Shown piece after piece: positions 18,488-27,795 of a DNA stretch of 64,000 nucleotides. The position numbers were made by a program, and so were the translations under genes. The DNA lies in assembly GCA_018262975.1 (NCBI GenBank), contig JADFDG010000004.1, positions 45,961 to 109,960 of the forward strand, read 5' to 3'. Numbering within the stretch: position 1 is the stretch's first letter; the number at the start of each line of letters is the position of its first letter. This DNA comes from Gammaproteobacteria bacterium. GTDB lineage: Bacteria; Pseudomonadota; Gammaproteobacteria; Pseudomonadales; JADFDG01. The notes beneath the pieces were generated by a model. It made no database searches and was not told the origin of the DNA. It worked only from the letters and a program-made list of their open reading frames with translations.

Positions 18488-20167
18488 GTGCCGTCGCTGT
18501 TGCGTATCGCCCACTTCCTGCTGGCCAGCTTGCTGGTCTCTGCCTGCCACGGCACGCCGCCGGTGGCGGAGCATGCACTCGCGGAGTCACCCGCTCCCGC
18601 CATCGAAACCCTTATCGAGGAGCGGCTGGCCGCACTGGCCACCGGCAACGGGGCGGTCCTGCGCGGCGAACCGCTGGCGGAAGCCGCGGCCCTGCGCGCG
18701 TTCTACACCCGCCGCGCGTTCGCGCCGGCGTGGAGCGATCCGCGCAGCATCGAGGCCCTCGAGCGGGCGATCCGTGCCAGCGAAGTCGAGGGACTCAACC
18801 CGCGCGACTACCACCTGGATGCGTTGCTGGCAATGAAGTCGGAACTGGCCGCGCGGAAGGTTTCGCCATGGACGCGCGCGGAGGCCGACCTGTTGTTCAG
18901 CGACGCGCTGGCACGTCTGGCCAGCCACTACGCATTCGGCAAGGTCGACCCGGCCACGCATGAACCCACCTGGAATATCCGCGCGCCGGACGCCAACCGG
19001 GATGCTGCAGAAGTTCTGGCACGCCTGGCTGGACCGTCGGTGGACACCGCGGTACTCGCCGAGTTGCCGCAACACCCGGCCTACCAGGCACTGCGCCGGG
19101 AGTTGTTGCAGTTGCGCCTGGTCGCCGCCCGTGGCGGCTGGCCGGAGGTTCCCGCGGGCGACACCCTCAAGCCCGGCGCGGACGATCCGCGCATCACCGC
19201 GCTGCGGCAGCGCCTGCGCGCCAGCGGCGACCTCAGCCCGGATGCCGGCATCGACAGCACGCGCTACGACGACACCCTGCGCGCCGCCGTCGAGCACTTC
19301 CAGTCCCGCCACGGCCTGACCGCCGACGGCGCGGTCGGCCGCGGCACCCTGGCCGAACTGAACATGCCGGTCACCGCGCGCATCGACATGCTGCGCGTCA
19401 ATCTCGACCGGGCCCGCGTGCTGCTGCGCGCGCTGCCGGCGCGCTTCGTGCTGGTCAACATCGCCGGCTTCCGCATCTACTACATCGACGACGGCAAGGC
19501 CGTCTGGCAATCGCGCGTGGTGGTCGGCCAGCGCTACCGCGAGACGCCGCTGTTCCGCTCGGCCATCAACTACCTGCAGTGGAACCCCACCTGGACGGTG
19601 CCACCGGGCATCATCGAAAAGGACATCCTGCCGCCGAAGAACAGCGCGGCGGTCATCACCCGCAAGCACCTCAAGGTGTACGACCGCAACGGCAACCGGG
19701 TGAATCCCTGGCAGGTGAACTGGCAGGCACTGCGCAAGAGCCGCGGCTACATTCCGTACACGCTGCGCCAGGATCCCGGCCCGCAGAACGCGCTGGGCCG
19801 CGTCAAGTTCATGTTCCCCAACAACTACTCCGTGTACCTGCACGACACCCCGTCCACCGGCCTGTTCGATGACGATGACCGCACCTTCAGTTCCGGTTGC
19901 GTGCGCGTGGAGGATCCGTTGACGCTGGCCAGGCTGCTGATCAACGACCCGGCATGGGATGACGCGCGCATTGCCGCGGTGATCGCCGGCGGCAACACCG
20001 AGAACCTGGTGCTGAAGGCGCCGGTCCCGGTGCTGCTGGCCTACTGGACGGCGTGGATCGACGAAAACGGCAGCGCGCAGTTCCGCCGCGACGTCTACGG
20101 CCGCGACCCGCTGTGGCTGGCCGCGCTCGACAAGGCCGACACCGCAGGGAGCACGCCGACCCCATGA
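18488..20167 (+). CDS. L,D-transpeptidase of the YcbB/LdtD type
   Basis: A 559-residue cell-wall enzyme that forms 3-3 peptidoglycan crosslinks. GTG 18488 is favoured: GAGGAA lies seven bases upstream and it opens directly into a lipoprotein-like signal with LLVSAC. Next come an N-terminal scaffold domain and a PG_binding_1 domain (DDTLRAAVEHFQSRHGLTADG, about residue 260). The C-terminal YkuD domain carries the catalytic motif HDTP...FSSGCVRVEDP. The size matches large YcbB-type enzymes. Its stop overlaps the ampG start (ATGA), coupling crosslinking and muropeptide recycling genes. Confidence 0.9.
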   Translation: MPSLLRIAHFLLASLLVSACHGTPPVAEHALAESPAPAIETLIEERLAALATGNGAVLRGEPLAEAAALRAFYTRRAFAPAWSDPRSIEALERAIRASEVEGLNPRDYHLDALLAMKSELAARKVSPWTRAEADLLFSDALARLASHYAFGKVDPATHEPTWNIRAPDANRDAAEVLARLAGPSVDTAVLAELPQHPAYQALRRELLQLRLVAARGGWPEVPAGDTLKPGADDPRITALRQRLRASGDLSPDAGIDSTRYDDTLRAAVEHFQSRHGLTADGAVGRGTLAELNMPVTARIDMLRVNLDRARVLLRALPARFVLVNIAGFRIYYIDDGKAVWQSRVVVGQRYRETPLFRSAINYLQWNPTWTVPPGIIEKDILPPKNSAAVITRKHLKVYDRNGNRVNPWQVNWQALRKSRGYIPYTLRQDPGPQNALGRVKFMFPNNYSVYLHDTPSTGLFDDDDRTFSSGCVRVEDPLTLARLLINDPAWDDARIAAVIAGGNTENLVLKAPVPVLLAYWTAWIDENGSAQFRRDVYGRDPLWLAALDKADTAGSTPTP

Positions 20168-21468
20168 TCGACAGTCGCCCTTCCCTGCGGCAGGCGTTCC
20201 TGCAGCCGGCCGCGCTCACCATGCTGTGCTTCGGCTTCACGTCGGGCCTGCCGTTCCTGCTGGTGGGCGGCACGCTGTCGGCGTGGCTGAAGGAAAGCGG
20301 CGTGTCCCTGGAAGGCATCGGCCTGATGAGCCTGGCCGGGCTGTCCTACTCGCTGAAATTCCTGTGGGCACCGGCGGTGGATCGCTGGCGGCTGCCGCTG
20401 TTCGGCCGCCTCGGCCAGCGCCGTGGCTGGTTGCTGGCGGCACAGTGCGTGCTGCTGGGCGCACTGCTGGGCATGGCGGTGATCACGCCGGCGGGCGACA
20501 TCACCCTGTTCGTGGCCATCACCGTGCTGGCCGCCTTCGCCGGCGCCACCCAGGACGTGGTGGTCGATGCCTACCGCATCGAGATCGCCCCGCCGGAAAC
20601 GCAAGGCGCACTGGCCGCCACCTACACGCTGGGCTACCGGTTGGCGTTGCTGGCCTCCGGTGCGCTGGCGCTGTTTCTCGCCGATATCGTCAGCTGGACA
20701 CTGGTCTATCAATTAATGGCCATGGTGCTGCTGTCAGTGATGCTGGCGACGGTGTTCGCCCGCGAACCCGCGCACGAGGCGCCGCGCGCCACCTCGCTGC
20801 GCGACACGCTGGTCGACGGCGTGGTCGGGCCGTTCCGCGATTTCTTCACGCGCTTCGCCGGACCACTGGGCGTGGCACTGCTGTTGTTCATCGGCCTGCT
20901 GAAAATCCCCGACCAGATGCTGGGCGTGATGGCCGTGCCGTTCTACCTCGACAGCGGATTCACCAAGACCGAGATCGGCGCGGTCTCGAAGATCTTCGGC
21001 GTGTGGATCGGCATCGCCGGCGCCTTCCTCGGCGGCAGCGCGGTGGTGCGCTTCGGCATCGAGCGCACCCTGCTGTTCGCCATCATCATCGGCGCCGCCA
21101 GCAACCTGCTGTACCTGCTGCTCACGCTCTTCCCCGGCAACCTGACCGTGTTCACCCTGGTGATCGCCGGCGAGAACCTGTCCGGCGGCTTCCTCGGTAC
21201 CGCGGCGGTGGCGTGGCTGTCGGCGCTGGTGAACCGCCGCTACACGGCCACCCAGTACGCGCTGTTCAGTTCGCTGGTGACCTTGCCGGGCAAACTCATC
21301 GGCGGCTTCTCCGGCTTCATGGTCTCGGCCATGACCTACGCCGGCTTTTTCATCTTCACCACGCTGGCCATCCTGCCGGCGCTCGCGCTGTGGCTGTGGC
21401 TGCGGCCACGCGTCGACATGGACCACCAGGCCGGCGCACGCCATGCGGACACGCCCCGTGACGACTGA
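20164..21468 (+). CDS. ampG: AmpG-type muropeptide permease
   Basis: A 434-residue MFS-like inner-membrane permease importing GlcNAc-anhydroMurNAc peptides for peptidoglycan recycling. The conserved N-terminal region LCFGFTSGLPFLLVGGTLSAWL and the following YSLKFLWAPAVDR are typical of AmpG, as is AGATQDVVVDAYRIE. About 12-14 hydrophobic segments are present. The start ATG 20164 overlaps the L,D-transpeptidase stop. Together with ampD and ampE near 33-34 kb, it gives the recycling and beta-lactamase-signalling parts; no ampC or ampR is in the window. Confidence 0.93.
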   Translation: MIDSRPSLRQAFLQPAALTMLCFGFTSGLPFLLVGGTLSAWLKESGVSLEGIGLMSLAGLSYSLKFLWAPAVDRWRLPLFGRLGQRRGWLLAAQCVLLGALLGMAVITPAGDITLFVAITVLAAFAGATQDVVVDAYRIEIAPPETQGALAATYTLGYRLALLASGALALFLADIVSWTLVYQLMAMVLLSVMLATVFAREPAHEAPRATSLRDTLVDGVVGPFRDFFTRFAGPLGVALLLFIGLLKIPDQMLGVMAVPFYLDSGFTKTEIGAVSKIFGVWIGIAGAFLGGSAVVRFGIERTLLFAIIIGAASNLLYLLLTLFPGNLTVFTLVIAGENLSGGFLGTAAVAWLSALVNRRYTATQYALFSSLVTLPGKLIGGFSGFMVSAMTYAGFFIFTTLAILPALALWLWLRPRVDMDHQAGARHADTPRDD

Positions 21469-22357
21469 CATCCTGCTGGCCGGCCGCGGCCTCACCAAGC
21501 GCTACGGCGACCTGGTCGCGGTCAACGACCTGACCCTCGAAATCCGTGCCGGTACCTGCCTGGGCCTGCTGGGCCCCAACGGTGCCGGCAAGAGCACCAC
21601 GCTGGAGATGCTGCAGGGCCTGCGCGCACCGGACGCCGGGGAAGTACGCTGGCGCGGCATGCCGCTGGACAACGAATTCCGCCTGCGCCACGGCACGCAG
21701 TTCCAGTCCACCGCACTGATCGACTTCCAGACCACGCGCGAAATGCTCGAACTGTTCGCCGCCTTCTACCCGGCGCCGCGCAAGCTCGACGAGCTGATCG
21801 AACGGCTCAACCTGGCCCCGTTCCTCGACCACCAGGCGATGAAACTGTCCGGTGGCCAGCGCCAGCGCCTGCTGCTCGCGCTGGCCCTGGTCAACGACCC
21901 GGAGATCGTCTTCCTCGACGAACCCACCACCGGCCTCGATCCGCAGGCGCGGCGCAACCTGTGGGACCTGGTGCGCGACATCAAGCGCGAGGGCAAGACC
22001 ATCCTGCTCACCACCCACTACATGGAAGAGGCCGAATACCTCTGCGATGAACTGGCCATCATGGACCACGGCCGCGTCATCGCCACCGGCACGCCGCAGA
22101 GCCTCTTGCGCGACCATTTCGGCGACACCGTGGTGCGGCTGGACGCATGCGCCGCACCGCTGGCGCACGTGGCCGAGGCCTGCCCGCACGCCGGCGTGTT
22201 CGCCGACGGCGACCACCTGTTCCTGGCCACCAATGATGTCGCGCGCACGCTTGCACAACTGGGCGGCGCCGGCATCGACCTTGCCACGCTGGAAGTGAAG
22301 CCACGCACCCTCGAGGACCTGTTCCTCAAACTCACCGGCCGCGCCCTGCGCGAATAA
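21443..22357 (+). CDS. ABC transporter ATP-binding subunit
   Basis: A 304-residue ATPase with Walker A GPNGAGKST, signature LSGGQRQRLLLALALV, Walker B IVFLDEPTTGLDP and switch His LLTTHYMEEAEYL. Length and the C-terminal extension fit DrrA/CcmA-type exporters. The start overlaps the end of ampG by 26 bases; a GTG at 21458 is an alternative. The permease gene follows after 72 bases, a gap that holds one palindromic repeat unit. The substrate is unknown. Confidence 0.93.
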   Translation: MRTRPVTTDILLAGRGLTKRYGDLVAVNDLTLEIRAGTCLGLLGPNGAGKSTTLEMLQGLRAPDAGEVRWRGMPLDNEFRLRHGTQFQSTALIDFQTTREMLELFAAFYPAPRKLDELIERLNLAPFLDHQAMKLSGGQRQRLLLALALVNDPEIVFLDEPTTGLDPQARRNLWDLVRDIKREGKTILLTTHYMEEAEYLCDELAIMDHGRVIATGTPQSLLRDHFGDTVVRLDACAAPLAHVAEACPHAGVFADGDHLFLATNDVARTLAQLGGAGIDLATLEVKPRTLEDLFLKLTGRALRE

Positions 22358-22370
22358 TCCCCCCAATCCC

Positions 22371-22397
22371 TGTAGCGAGCGGGCCACGCCCGCGACC
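22371..22397. repeat. Palindromic REP-like repeat, single unit (copy 4)
   Basis: A single arm, TGTAGCGAGCGGGCCACGCC followed by CGCGACC, closest to the left arm of copy 3. It lies between the ATPase and permease genes of the ABC transporter, so it would be transcribed within that operon. Confidence 0.75.
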
Positions 22398-22429
22398 AAC
22401 CCCGCGACCGCCCCGCACCTGGTACGACC

Positions 22430-23479
22430 ATGAAGCAGACCCTCCGCCAGTTCCTCGCCCTGCTCGCTGCCCGCAACCGCGAATTCTGGCGCGACCGCGC
22501 CGCGCTGGGCTGGTCACTGGCCTTCCCGGTGTTCGTGATCGTCGGCCTGTACTTCGCCTTCGGCGAGGAGGAGCGCGCGCTGTTCAAGGTCGGCATCGTC
22601 GACGCCTCGCCCGCGCAGGCCGCCGCCGATCCGGCGCTGACACGCTTCCTCGCATTGCGCCACATCGAGTTCATCACCGAGCCGGCCGGCGACGACGCCA
22701 CCCGCAAGGTCGCCCGCCACCAGCTCGACCTGCTGCTGGACCCGGCAGACCCGGCGCGCGGCGAAGCCACGCGCTACTGGGTGAACACCGATTCGCGCAA
22801 CGGCTACCTGCTCGAGCAGTTGTTGCTGGGCGGCACGCCGGCCACGGCACTGCATCGGCAGACCATGGCCGGCAGCGAAGTGCGCTACGTCGACTGGGTG
22901 ATCCCCGGCGTGATCGGCATGAACATGATGTTCGGCTGCCTGTGGGGCGTGGGCTACGTGATCGTGCGCTACCGCGCCAACGGCGTGCTGCGCCGCCTGC
23001 GCGCGACGCCGGTGTCGGCCGTCACCTTCCTGTCCTCGCAGGTGGTGTCGCGCCTGCTGATCACCCTGGCGATCACCTCGCTGATCTTCTTCCCGAGCTG
23101 GTGGCTGCTCGGCTTCCGCGTAGAGGGCTCGCTGGTCGACCTGCTGGTGGTCACCCTGGCCGGTGCACTGGCCATGATCGCGATGGGCCTGGTCACCGCC
23201 ACCCGCACCAGCAGCATCGAGGTGTCCGGCGGCGTGCTCAATTTCCTGACCTGGCCGATGATGCTGCTGTCCGGCGTGTGGTTCTCGCTGGAGGGCGCCG
23301 ACCCCTGGCTGCAGGCGGTGGCCAACCTGCTGCCGCTGACCCACTTCGTCGACGCCGCCCGCGCCATCATGATCGACGGCGCCGGCCTGGCGGCGCTGTG
23401 GCCGCACCTCGCCGCACTGGCAGGGATGACCGCGGTATTCATGGCCATCAGTGCGGCGACCTTCCGCTGGGAACGCTGA
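22430..23479 (+). CDS. ABC-2 type transporter permease
   Basis: A 349-residue inner-membrane protein. An N-terminal hydrophobic segment (LGWSLAFPVFVIVGLYFAF) is followed by a soluble domain of about 130 residues. A cluster of five to six hydrophobic segments from about residue 150 completes the ABC2_membrane architecture. The motif WPMMLLSGVWFSLEGADPWLQAVANLLPLTHFVDAAR is typical of these exporters. It partners the ATPase encoded just upstream. The substrate cannot be inferred. Confidence 0.92.
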   Translation: MKQTLRQFLALLAARNREFWRDRAALGWSLAFPVFVIVGLYFAFGEEERALFKVGIVDASPAQAAADPALTRFLALRHIEFITEPAGDDATRKVARHQLDLLLDPADPARGEATRYWVNTDSRNGYLLEQLLLGGTPATALHRQTMAGSEVRYVDWVIPGVIGMNMMFGCLWGVGYVIVRYRANGVLRRLRATPVSAVTFLSSQVVSRLLITLAITSLIFFPSWWLLGFRVEGSLVDLLVVTLAGALAMIAMGLVTATRTSSIEVSGGVLNFLTWPMMLLSGVWFSLEGADPWLQAVANLLPLTHFVDAARAIMIDGAGLAALWPHLAALAGMTAVFMAISAATFRWER

Positions 23480-23583
23480 AGCGGGGCGCCCGTCGGGGGC
23501 CAGCGGACGGTGGCACCCGCGTGCGGATGACGGTGCTATGATCCGGGCACCGCAGGCCGTCCGCCTGCACCAGAACGCCCGAC

Positions 23584-24555
23584 ATGGCACGCAACGGCAC
23601 CTCCATCCTGATCGTCGATGACGCCAAGTTCTCCAGCGCGGTGGTGGGCAAGGCGCTCGCCGCCGCCGGCTACTCCGACATACGCTCGGTGAGCAGCGCA
23701 CCCGCGGCACTGGTCGCCATGGAGGAGCGTCCGGCCAGCATCGTGGTGGCCGACTGGCTGATGCCGGACATGGACGGTCTGGAACTGACGCGCCGCATCC
23801 GCCAGCTCGACGAGGCATCCAACCGTTACACCTACGTGATCCTGCTGACGGCACGCGAGGGCGTCGACGCGCTGGGCAAGGCGTTCGACGAGGGCGTGGA
23901 CGATTTCGTCAACAAGTCCTCGATGACGCAACAACTGGTCCCGCGCGTACTGGCCGCCGAGCGCCTGACCAGCCTGAACAACCGCCTGCTTGCGGAAAAC
24001 CAGCAACTGCTGGAACAGAACCGCAAACTGAAAACGCTGTCCACGCTCGACCCGATCACCGGCCTGGGCAACCGGGCCTACGCGGTAAAGCGCGTGGCCG
24101 ATGCCCTGCGCCATGCGCAGTTGCGCGGCGGCGCGGCCTGCTACCTGCTGATCACCCTGCAGAATTACGCGGAGATCGAACGCCGTACGCCGCGCCCGAC
24201 CTTCGCGCAACTGGTGGCGGGCGTCGCCCGTCGCCTGCGCCAGCTGGTACGTCCGCTGGACATCGTGGTGCGCGTGAATCCCAACCAGTTCGCGCTGATC
24301 ACCCACCAGCCGGACATCGAGCAGTGCACGTCGGCCAGCTTCCGGCGCCTGCTGGAAGGCATCAACCTGAAGGAATTCAAGACCAACACCGGCTACCTGT
24401 CGGTGCGCTGCACCATCACGCTGGTGGCTGCCGACCAGGGCACCGGTTTCCCGGAGCCCGAAGCCATCATGAACCGCGCCGAACAACTACAGCCAAAGGC
24501 GCAGGAAGTCGGGCTGATCGTCGCCGAGCGCTGGCAGCAACCGCAGCGCGCCTGA
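23584..24555 (+). CDS. Response regulator with degenerate GGDEF domain
   Basis: A 323-residue protein. The receiver domain (1-120) has all key residues: acidic pair D12/D13, phospho-acceptor D57 in VVADWLMPDMDG, T89 and K111. A Leu/Gln-rich linker (about 125-155) suggests a coiled coil. The C-terminal half starts with the GGDEF-domain marker DPITGLGNR, but the active site expected as RxGGDEF reads RVNPNQF (residues 230-236), so diguanylate cyclase activity is not expected. No RxxD inhibitory site was found. It may act as a c-di-GMP or GTP sensor or an interaction module. No histidine kinase is adjacent. Confidence 0.85.
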   Translation: MARNGTSILIVDDAKFSSAVVGKALAAAGYSDIRSVSSAPAALVAMEERPASIVVADWLMPDMDGLELTRRIRQLDEASNRYTYVILLTAREGVDALGKAFDEGVDDFVNKSSMTQQLVPRVLAAERLTSLNNRLLAENQQLLEQNRKLKTLSTLDPITGLGNRAYAVKRVADALRHAQLRGGAACYLLITLQNYAEIERRTPRPTFAQLVAGVARRLRQLVRPLDIVVRVNPNQFALITHQPDIEQCTSASFRRLLEGINLKEFKTNTGYLSVRCTITLVAADQGTGFPEPEAIMNRAEQLQPKAQEVGLIVAERWQQPQRA

Positions 24556-24578
24556 CCACGCCGGCCAGGATTGCAGCG

Positions 24579-25508
24579 ATGCCCGGCCGCAACATGCAAG
24601 CACACCCCTGGCACGTGCTCGGCACCGGCAGCATCGGTGGCCTGTTCTGCGCACGACTGGCAACCGCGGGTAGCGCGGCAACGGTATTGCTGCGCAATGC
24701 CGGTGCCCGCGAGGCGTGGCACGCGGCCGGCGGGCTGCTGGTCGAACATGCCGATGGCCATCGCCAGCAAATCGAAGCGCCGGTGCGCATCCCCGGCGAC
24801 GGCGGCCCGCTGCCGCGCCACTTGCTGGTGGCCACCAAGGCGCCCGATACGCTGGCCGCACTGGCGCCCTGGCTGCCGGGCGACGGTGAAGGCCAGCTGG
24901 TGCTGTTGCTGCAGAACGGCATGGGCACCAGCGAGCAGGTCCGCGCCCGCTGGCCACGCGTGCGCCTCTGGAACGCGGTGACCACCGCCGGTGCCTGGCG
25001 CGAAACACCGTTCCACCTGCACTGCGTGGCCGATGGCGAGACCCGTGCCGGCCGCTGGGACGATGCCGGCAACGCCGACCTCGACGCGGCGGTGGAGCAT
25101 GCCGCCGCTGCCGGACTGTGGCAGTGCAGCGACGACATCCGCGTCCACTTGTGGCGCAAGCTGGCCATCAACGCCGTCATCAACGGCCTCACCGCCATCC
25201 ACCGCTGCCGCAACGGTGAATTGCTGGAGATCGCCGCCGCGCAGGCGCAACTCGCGCCGCTGGCGCGTGAAGTGGAAGCCGTGGCCGCCGCCGATGACGT
25301 GGTGTTCGACGAGCCGGTACTGGCACTCGCCGAACGCGTCATCCACCTCACCGCCGCCAACTACTCCTCGATGAACCGCGACGTGGCCGCCGGCCGCCGC
25401 ACCGAGATCGACTTCATCAACGGCTACGTGGTGGAACGCGCGCACGCGCACGGCATCGCCGTGCCGGCCAACGGCGCCGTGCTGGCCGCCGTTCACGCGC
25501 TGGCTTGA
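24579..25508 (+). CDS. panE: 2-dehydropantoate 2-reductase family (ketopantoate reductase)
   Basis: A 309-residue NADPH-dependent enzyme that reduces ketopantoate to pantoate in pantothenate synthesis. The dinucleotide fold begins at VLGTGSIGGLFCARLA. The catalytic Lys lies in HLWRKLAINAVINGLTAI, followed by the family's SSMNRDVAAGRRTEIDFINGYVV, the usual C-terminal signature. ATG 24579 is used because AGGA lies eight bases upstream; the tracked ORF extends into the response regulator. A second Met five codons later is also possible. Confidence 0.92.
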   Translation: MPGRNMQAHPWHVLGTGSIGGLFCARLATAGSAATVLLRNAGAREAWHAAGGLLVEHADGHRQQIEAPVRIPGDGGPLPRHLLVATKAPDTLAALAPWLPGDGEGQLVLLLQNGMGTSEQVRARWPRVRLWNAVTTAGAWRETPFHLHCVADGETRAGRWDDAGNADLDAAVEHAAAAGLWQCSDDIRVHLWRKLAINAVINGLTAIHRCRNGELLEIAAAQAQLAPLAREVEAVAAADDVVFDEPVLALAERVIHLTAANYSSMNRDVAAGRRTEIDFINGYVVERAHAHGIAVPANGAVLAAVHALA

Positions 25509-25547
25509 CCACGCCCCGCTCCCGCACGGACAATCCGCGCCGCCACA

Positions 25548-25797
25548 GGTGCCCGCGCTACGGCGCGGGTTGAACGGGAAGCAGGCGCGGCATCCGCCGC
25601 GGCCATCCTGCGCTGCCCCCGCAACGGTGATTGACGCAAGGCTGCAGCATGGCGACCGCACGCGCGGTACGCCGGCCACTGTGCCAGCAGGCCACGGGCT
25701 CCCCGCCCGCGGTCTTCACGCATGGGAAGGCGCTGCCGCCCCACCACCTGCCCCACACGGGCATGTGGACGTCATCAGCCCGGATACCGGCCTCGTG
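25548..25797 (+). promoter_or_regulatory. Cobalamin (adenosylcobalamin) riboswitch
   Basis: Four core elements appear in order. These are GGGAAGCAGG; the highly conserved GCTGCCCCCGCAACGGTGA; GCCACTGTG followed by TGGGAAGGCG; and the 3' B12 box AGCCCGGATACCGGCCT at 25777-25793. Together they define a class I B12 riboswitch. It fills most of the 376-base gap before btuB, with the btuB start about 90 bases after the B12 box. It should switch off btuB expression when cobalamin is plentiful; the linked adenosyltransferase gene is probably affected too. Confidence 0.95.
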
Positions 25798-25884
25798 GTG
25801 CGCCCGGGACCTGCCGCGGACACTCCGCCAGCCCCGCGCGCCCCATCGACCATGCGTGCGCGGAGGGCGCGCGCCGGAGAGTCC

Positions 25885-27756
25885 ATGAAAACCAGCATCA
25901 CCCGCCTCACCGCGGCGCGCCTGTGCGTGCCCGTATTCGCCGCGTTCACCACGTCCACCACCCTCGCCACCCCGCTCGCGCTCGACCCCGTGGTGGTGGT
26001 CGCCAGCCGCTACGAGCAACCGCTGTCCACCACGCCGGCATCCGTCACCGTGCTCGACGAGCAGGCACTGGCGCCACTGGCCACCCTGCCCCTCGACGAC
26101 ATCCTCGCCCTGCATGCCGGCGTGTCGCTGGCGCGCAGCGGCGGTCCCGGCCAGCAAGCCAGCCTGTTCCTGCGCGGCACCAACAGCGACAGCACGCTGG
26201 TGCTGGTCGACGGCGTGAAGACCAACCCCGCCTCGTTCGGCGGCGCCAACCTGCAGAACCTGCGCGGCGCCGACATCGCCCGCATCGAGGTCGTGCGCGG
26301 ACCGCGCTCGACGCTGTACGGCTCCGAAGCCATCGGCGGGGTCATTGCCATCACCACCCGGCGTGGCGCCGACCTCGCGGATGGCGAAGCCCTCGATCGC
26401 GCCGCGCTGCGCCTGGCCGCCGGAAGCGACGCCACCCGCGAGGCACGTGCCTCCGCCAGCCACCACCAGGCGGACCGCCACGTCGCACTGGGCATCGGCG
26501 ATTGGCGCAGCGACGGCGATGCCATCGCCACCGGCACCGATGTCGCCGGCGCGCACCGCAACACCTCCGGCACCCTCAACGCGTCATCGCGCGCGGGCCA
26601 GACCCGTTACGGCATCGACCTGTCCAGTGCGCGCGGCACCACCACCTACGCGGACTGCATCTACGACCTGTCCTACACCTGCGTGGACACCGAGGCCCTG
26701 CAGCAGGACTTCGCGCAGGACGTGATCTCGCTGTGGAGCGAAACGCCGCTGACGGAAAAACTGGCACTCGAGGCACGTGCCGGCCATGCATACGACGGCA
26801 TCGACCAGCGCGATTCCGCTGACCACGCGCGCACCAGGCGCTACACCGGCAGCGTGCAGTTGGCGCATCACCAGGACGGCAACGTACTGGTCGCGGGCGC
26901 GGACCTCGAGCACGAAAAGGTCGAGGCACTGGTCTACGGCAGCCCGCTGGCCACCGACAACGACATCGGGGCGCTGTTCGTGCGCAACGACTACGCGCAC
27001 GGCAAGCAGCGCGTCTCGCTCGGCGCACGTGCCACCCGCTACGAGGCCTTCGGCGAGGAACTCACCGGCGAGGCGAGCTACGGCATCGCGCTCGCCGACA
27101 CCTACGCCTGGCTGGCCGCCGGCCGCGGCTTCCGCGCACCGGATGCCACCGAACGCTTCGGCTGGGGCGGCAATCCGGACCTGGAGCCGGAGCGTGCCGA
27201 CAGCGTCGAGGCCGGCGTCCGCCAGCGCGTCGGGGCGCACCAGTTCACCGTCACCGGCTTCGTGCAGCGCATCGAGGACCTCATCGACTACCCGCCACCG
27301 GCCTGGACCGCCACCAACATCGCCGAGGCGCGCATCACCGGCACCGAGCTGGGGTGGTCATGGCAGGCCGGCGACAGTCGCGTCGAGGCCTTCGCCACCC
27401 TGCAGGACCCGGTCGATGACAGCACCGGCCAGCGCCTGCCGCGGCGCCCTGAGAAGCAGCTGTCCGCCAGTGCGAGCCAGCGCACCGGCCCGCTGACCTG
27501 GCGAGCGGCGCTGCTGGCCATGGACCGCCGCGACAACAGCCTGTACGACGACATCCAGCTGCCCGGCTATGCCGTGGTGGACCTCGGCGTGGCCTGGCAG
27601 GCCACGCCGGCCCTGGTCATCGACCTGCGCATCGAGAACGCCGGCGACGTCGACTACGTGCAGGCCAGCGACAGCGGCCTGGGTGACTACCGCATGCCGG
27701 ACCGCGCCTTCCTGCTGGGGGTGAACTGGCAGGCACAATCGCGCTACCGTCGCTGA
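25885..27756 (+). CDS. btuB: TonB-dependent vitamin B12 receptor
   Basis: A 623-residue outer-membrane receptor. A signal peptide (about 1-30) precedes a TonB-box-like DPVVVVASR. The plug domain has RGTNSDSTLVLVDGVKTNP and RIEVVRGPRSTLYGSEAIGGVI, matching BtuB closely. The rest is the 22-stranded barrel, ending with an aromatic-poor terminal strand FLLGVNWQAQSRYRR. The ATG at 25885 has GGAGA just upstream, and the tracked ORF start lies inside the riboswitch. The riboswitch and the following cobalamin adenosyltransferase support B12 as the substrate. Confidence 0.95.
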   Translation: MKTSITRLTAARLCVPVFAAFTTSTTLATPLALDPVVVVASRYEQPLSTTPASVTVLDEQALAPLATLPLDDILALHAGVSLARSGGPGQQASLFLRGTNSDSTLVLVDGVKTNPASFGGANLQNLRGADIARIEVVRGPRSTLYGSEAIGGVIAITTRRGADLADGEALDRAALRLAAGSDATREARASASHHQADRHVALGIGDWRSDGDAIATGTDVAGAHRNTSGTLNASSRAGQTRYGIDLSSARGTTTYADCIYDLSYTCVDTEALQQDFAQDVISLWSETPLTEKLALEARAGHAYDGIDQRDSADHARTRRYTGSVQLAHHQDGNVLVAGADLEHEKVEALVYGSPLATDNDIGALFVRNDYAHGKQRVSLGARATRYEAFGEELTGEASYGIALADTYAWLAAGRGFRAPDATERFGWGGNPDLEPERADSVEAGVRQRVGAHQFTVTGFVQRIEDLIDYPPPAWTATNIAEARITGTELGWSWQAGDSRVEAFATLQDPVDDSTGQRLPRRPEKQLSASASQRTGPLTWRAALLAMDRRDNSLYDDIQLPGYAVVDLGVAWQATPALVIDLRIENAGDVDYVQASDSGLGDYRMPDRAFLLGVNWQAQSRYRR

Positions 27757-27795
27757 AGCGCTTCACTGGACCGGAACGGCAACGAGGGGAAAACC

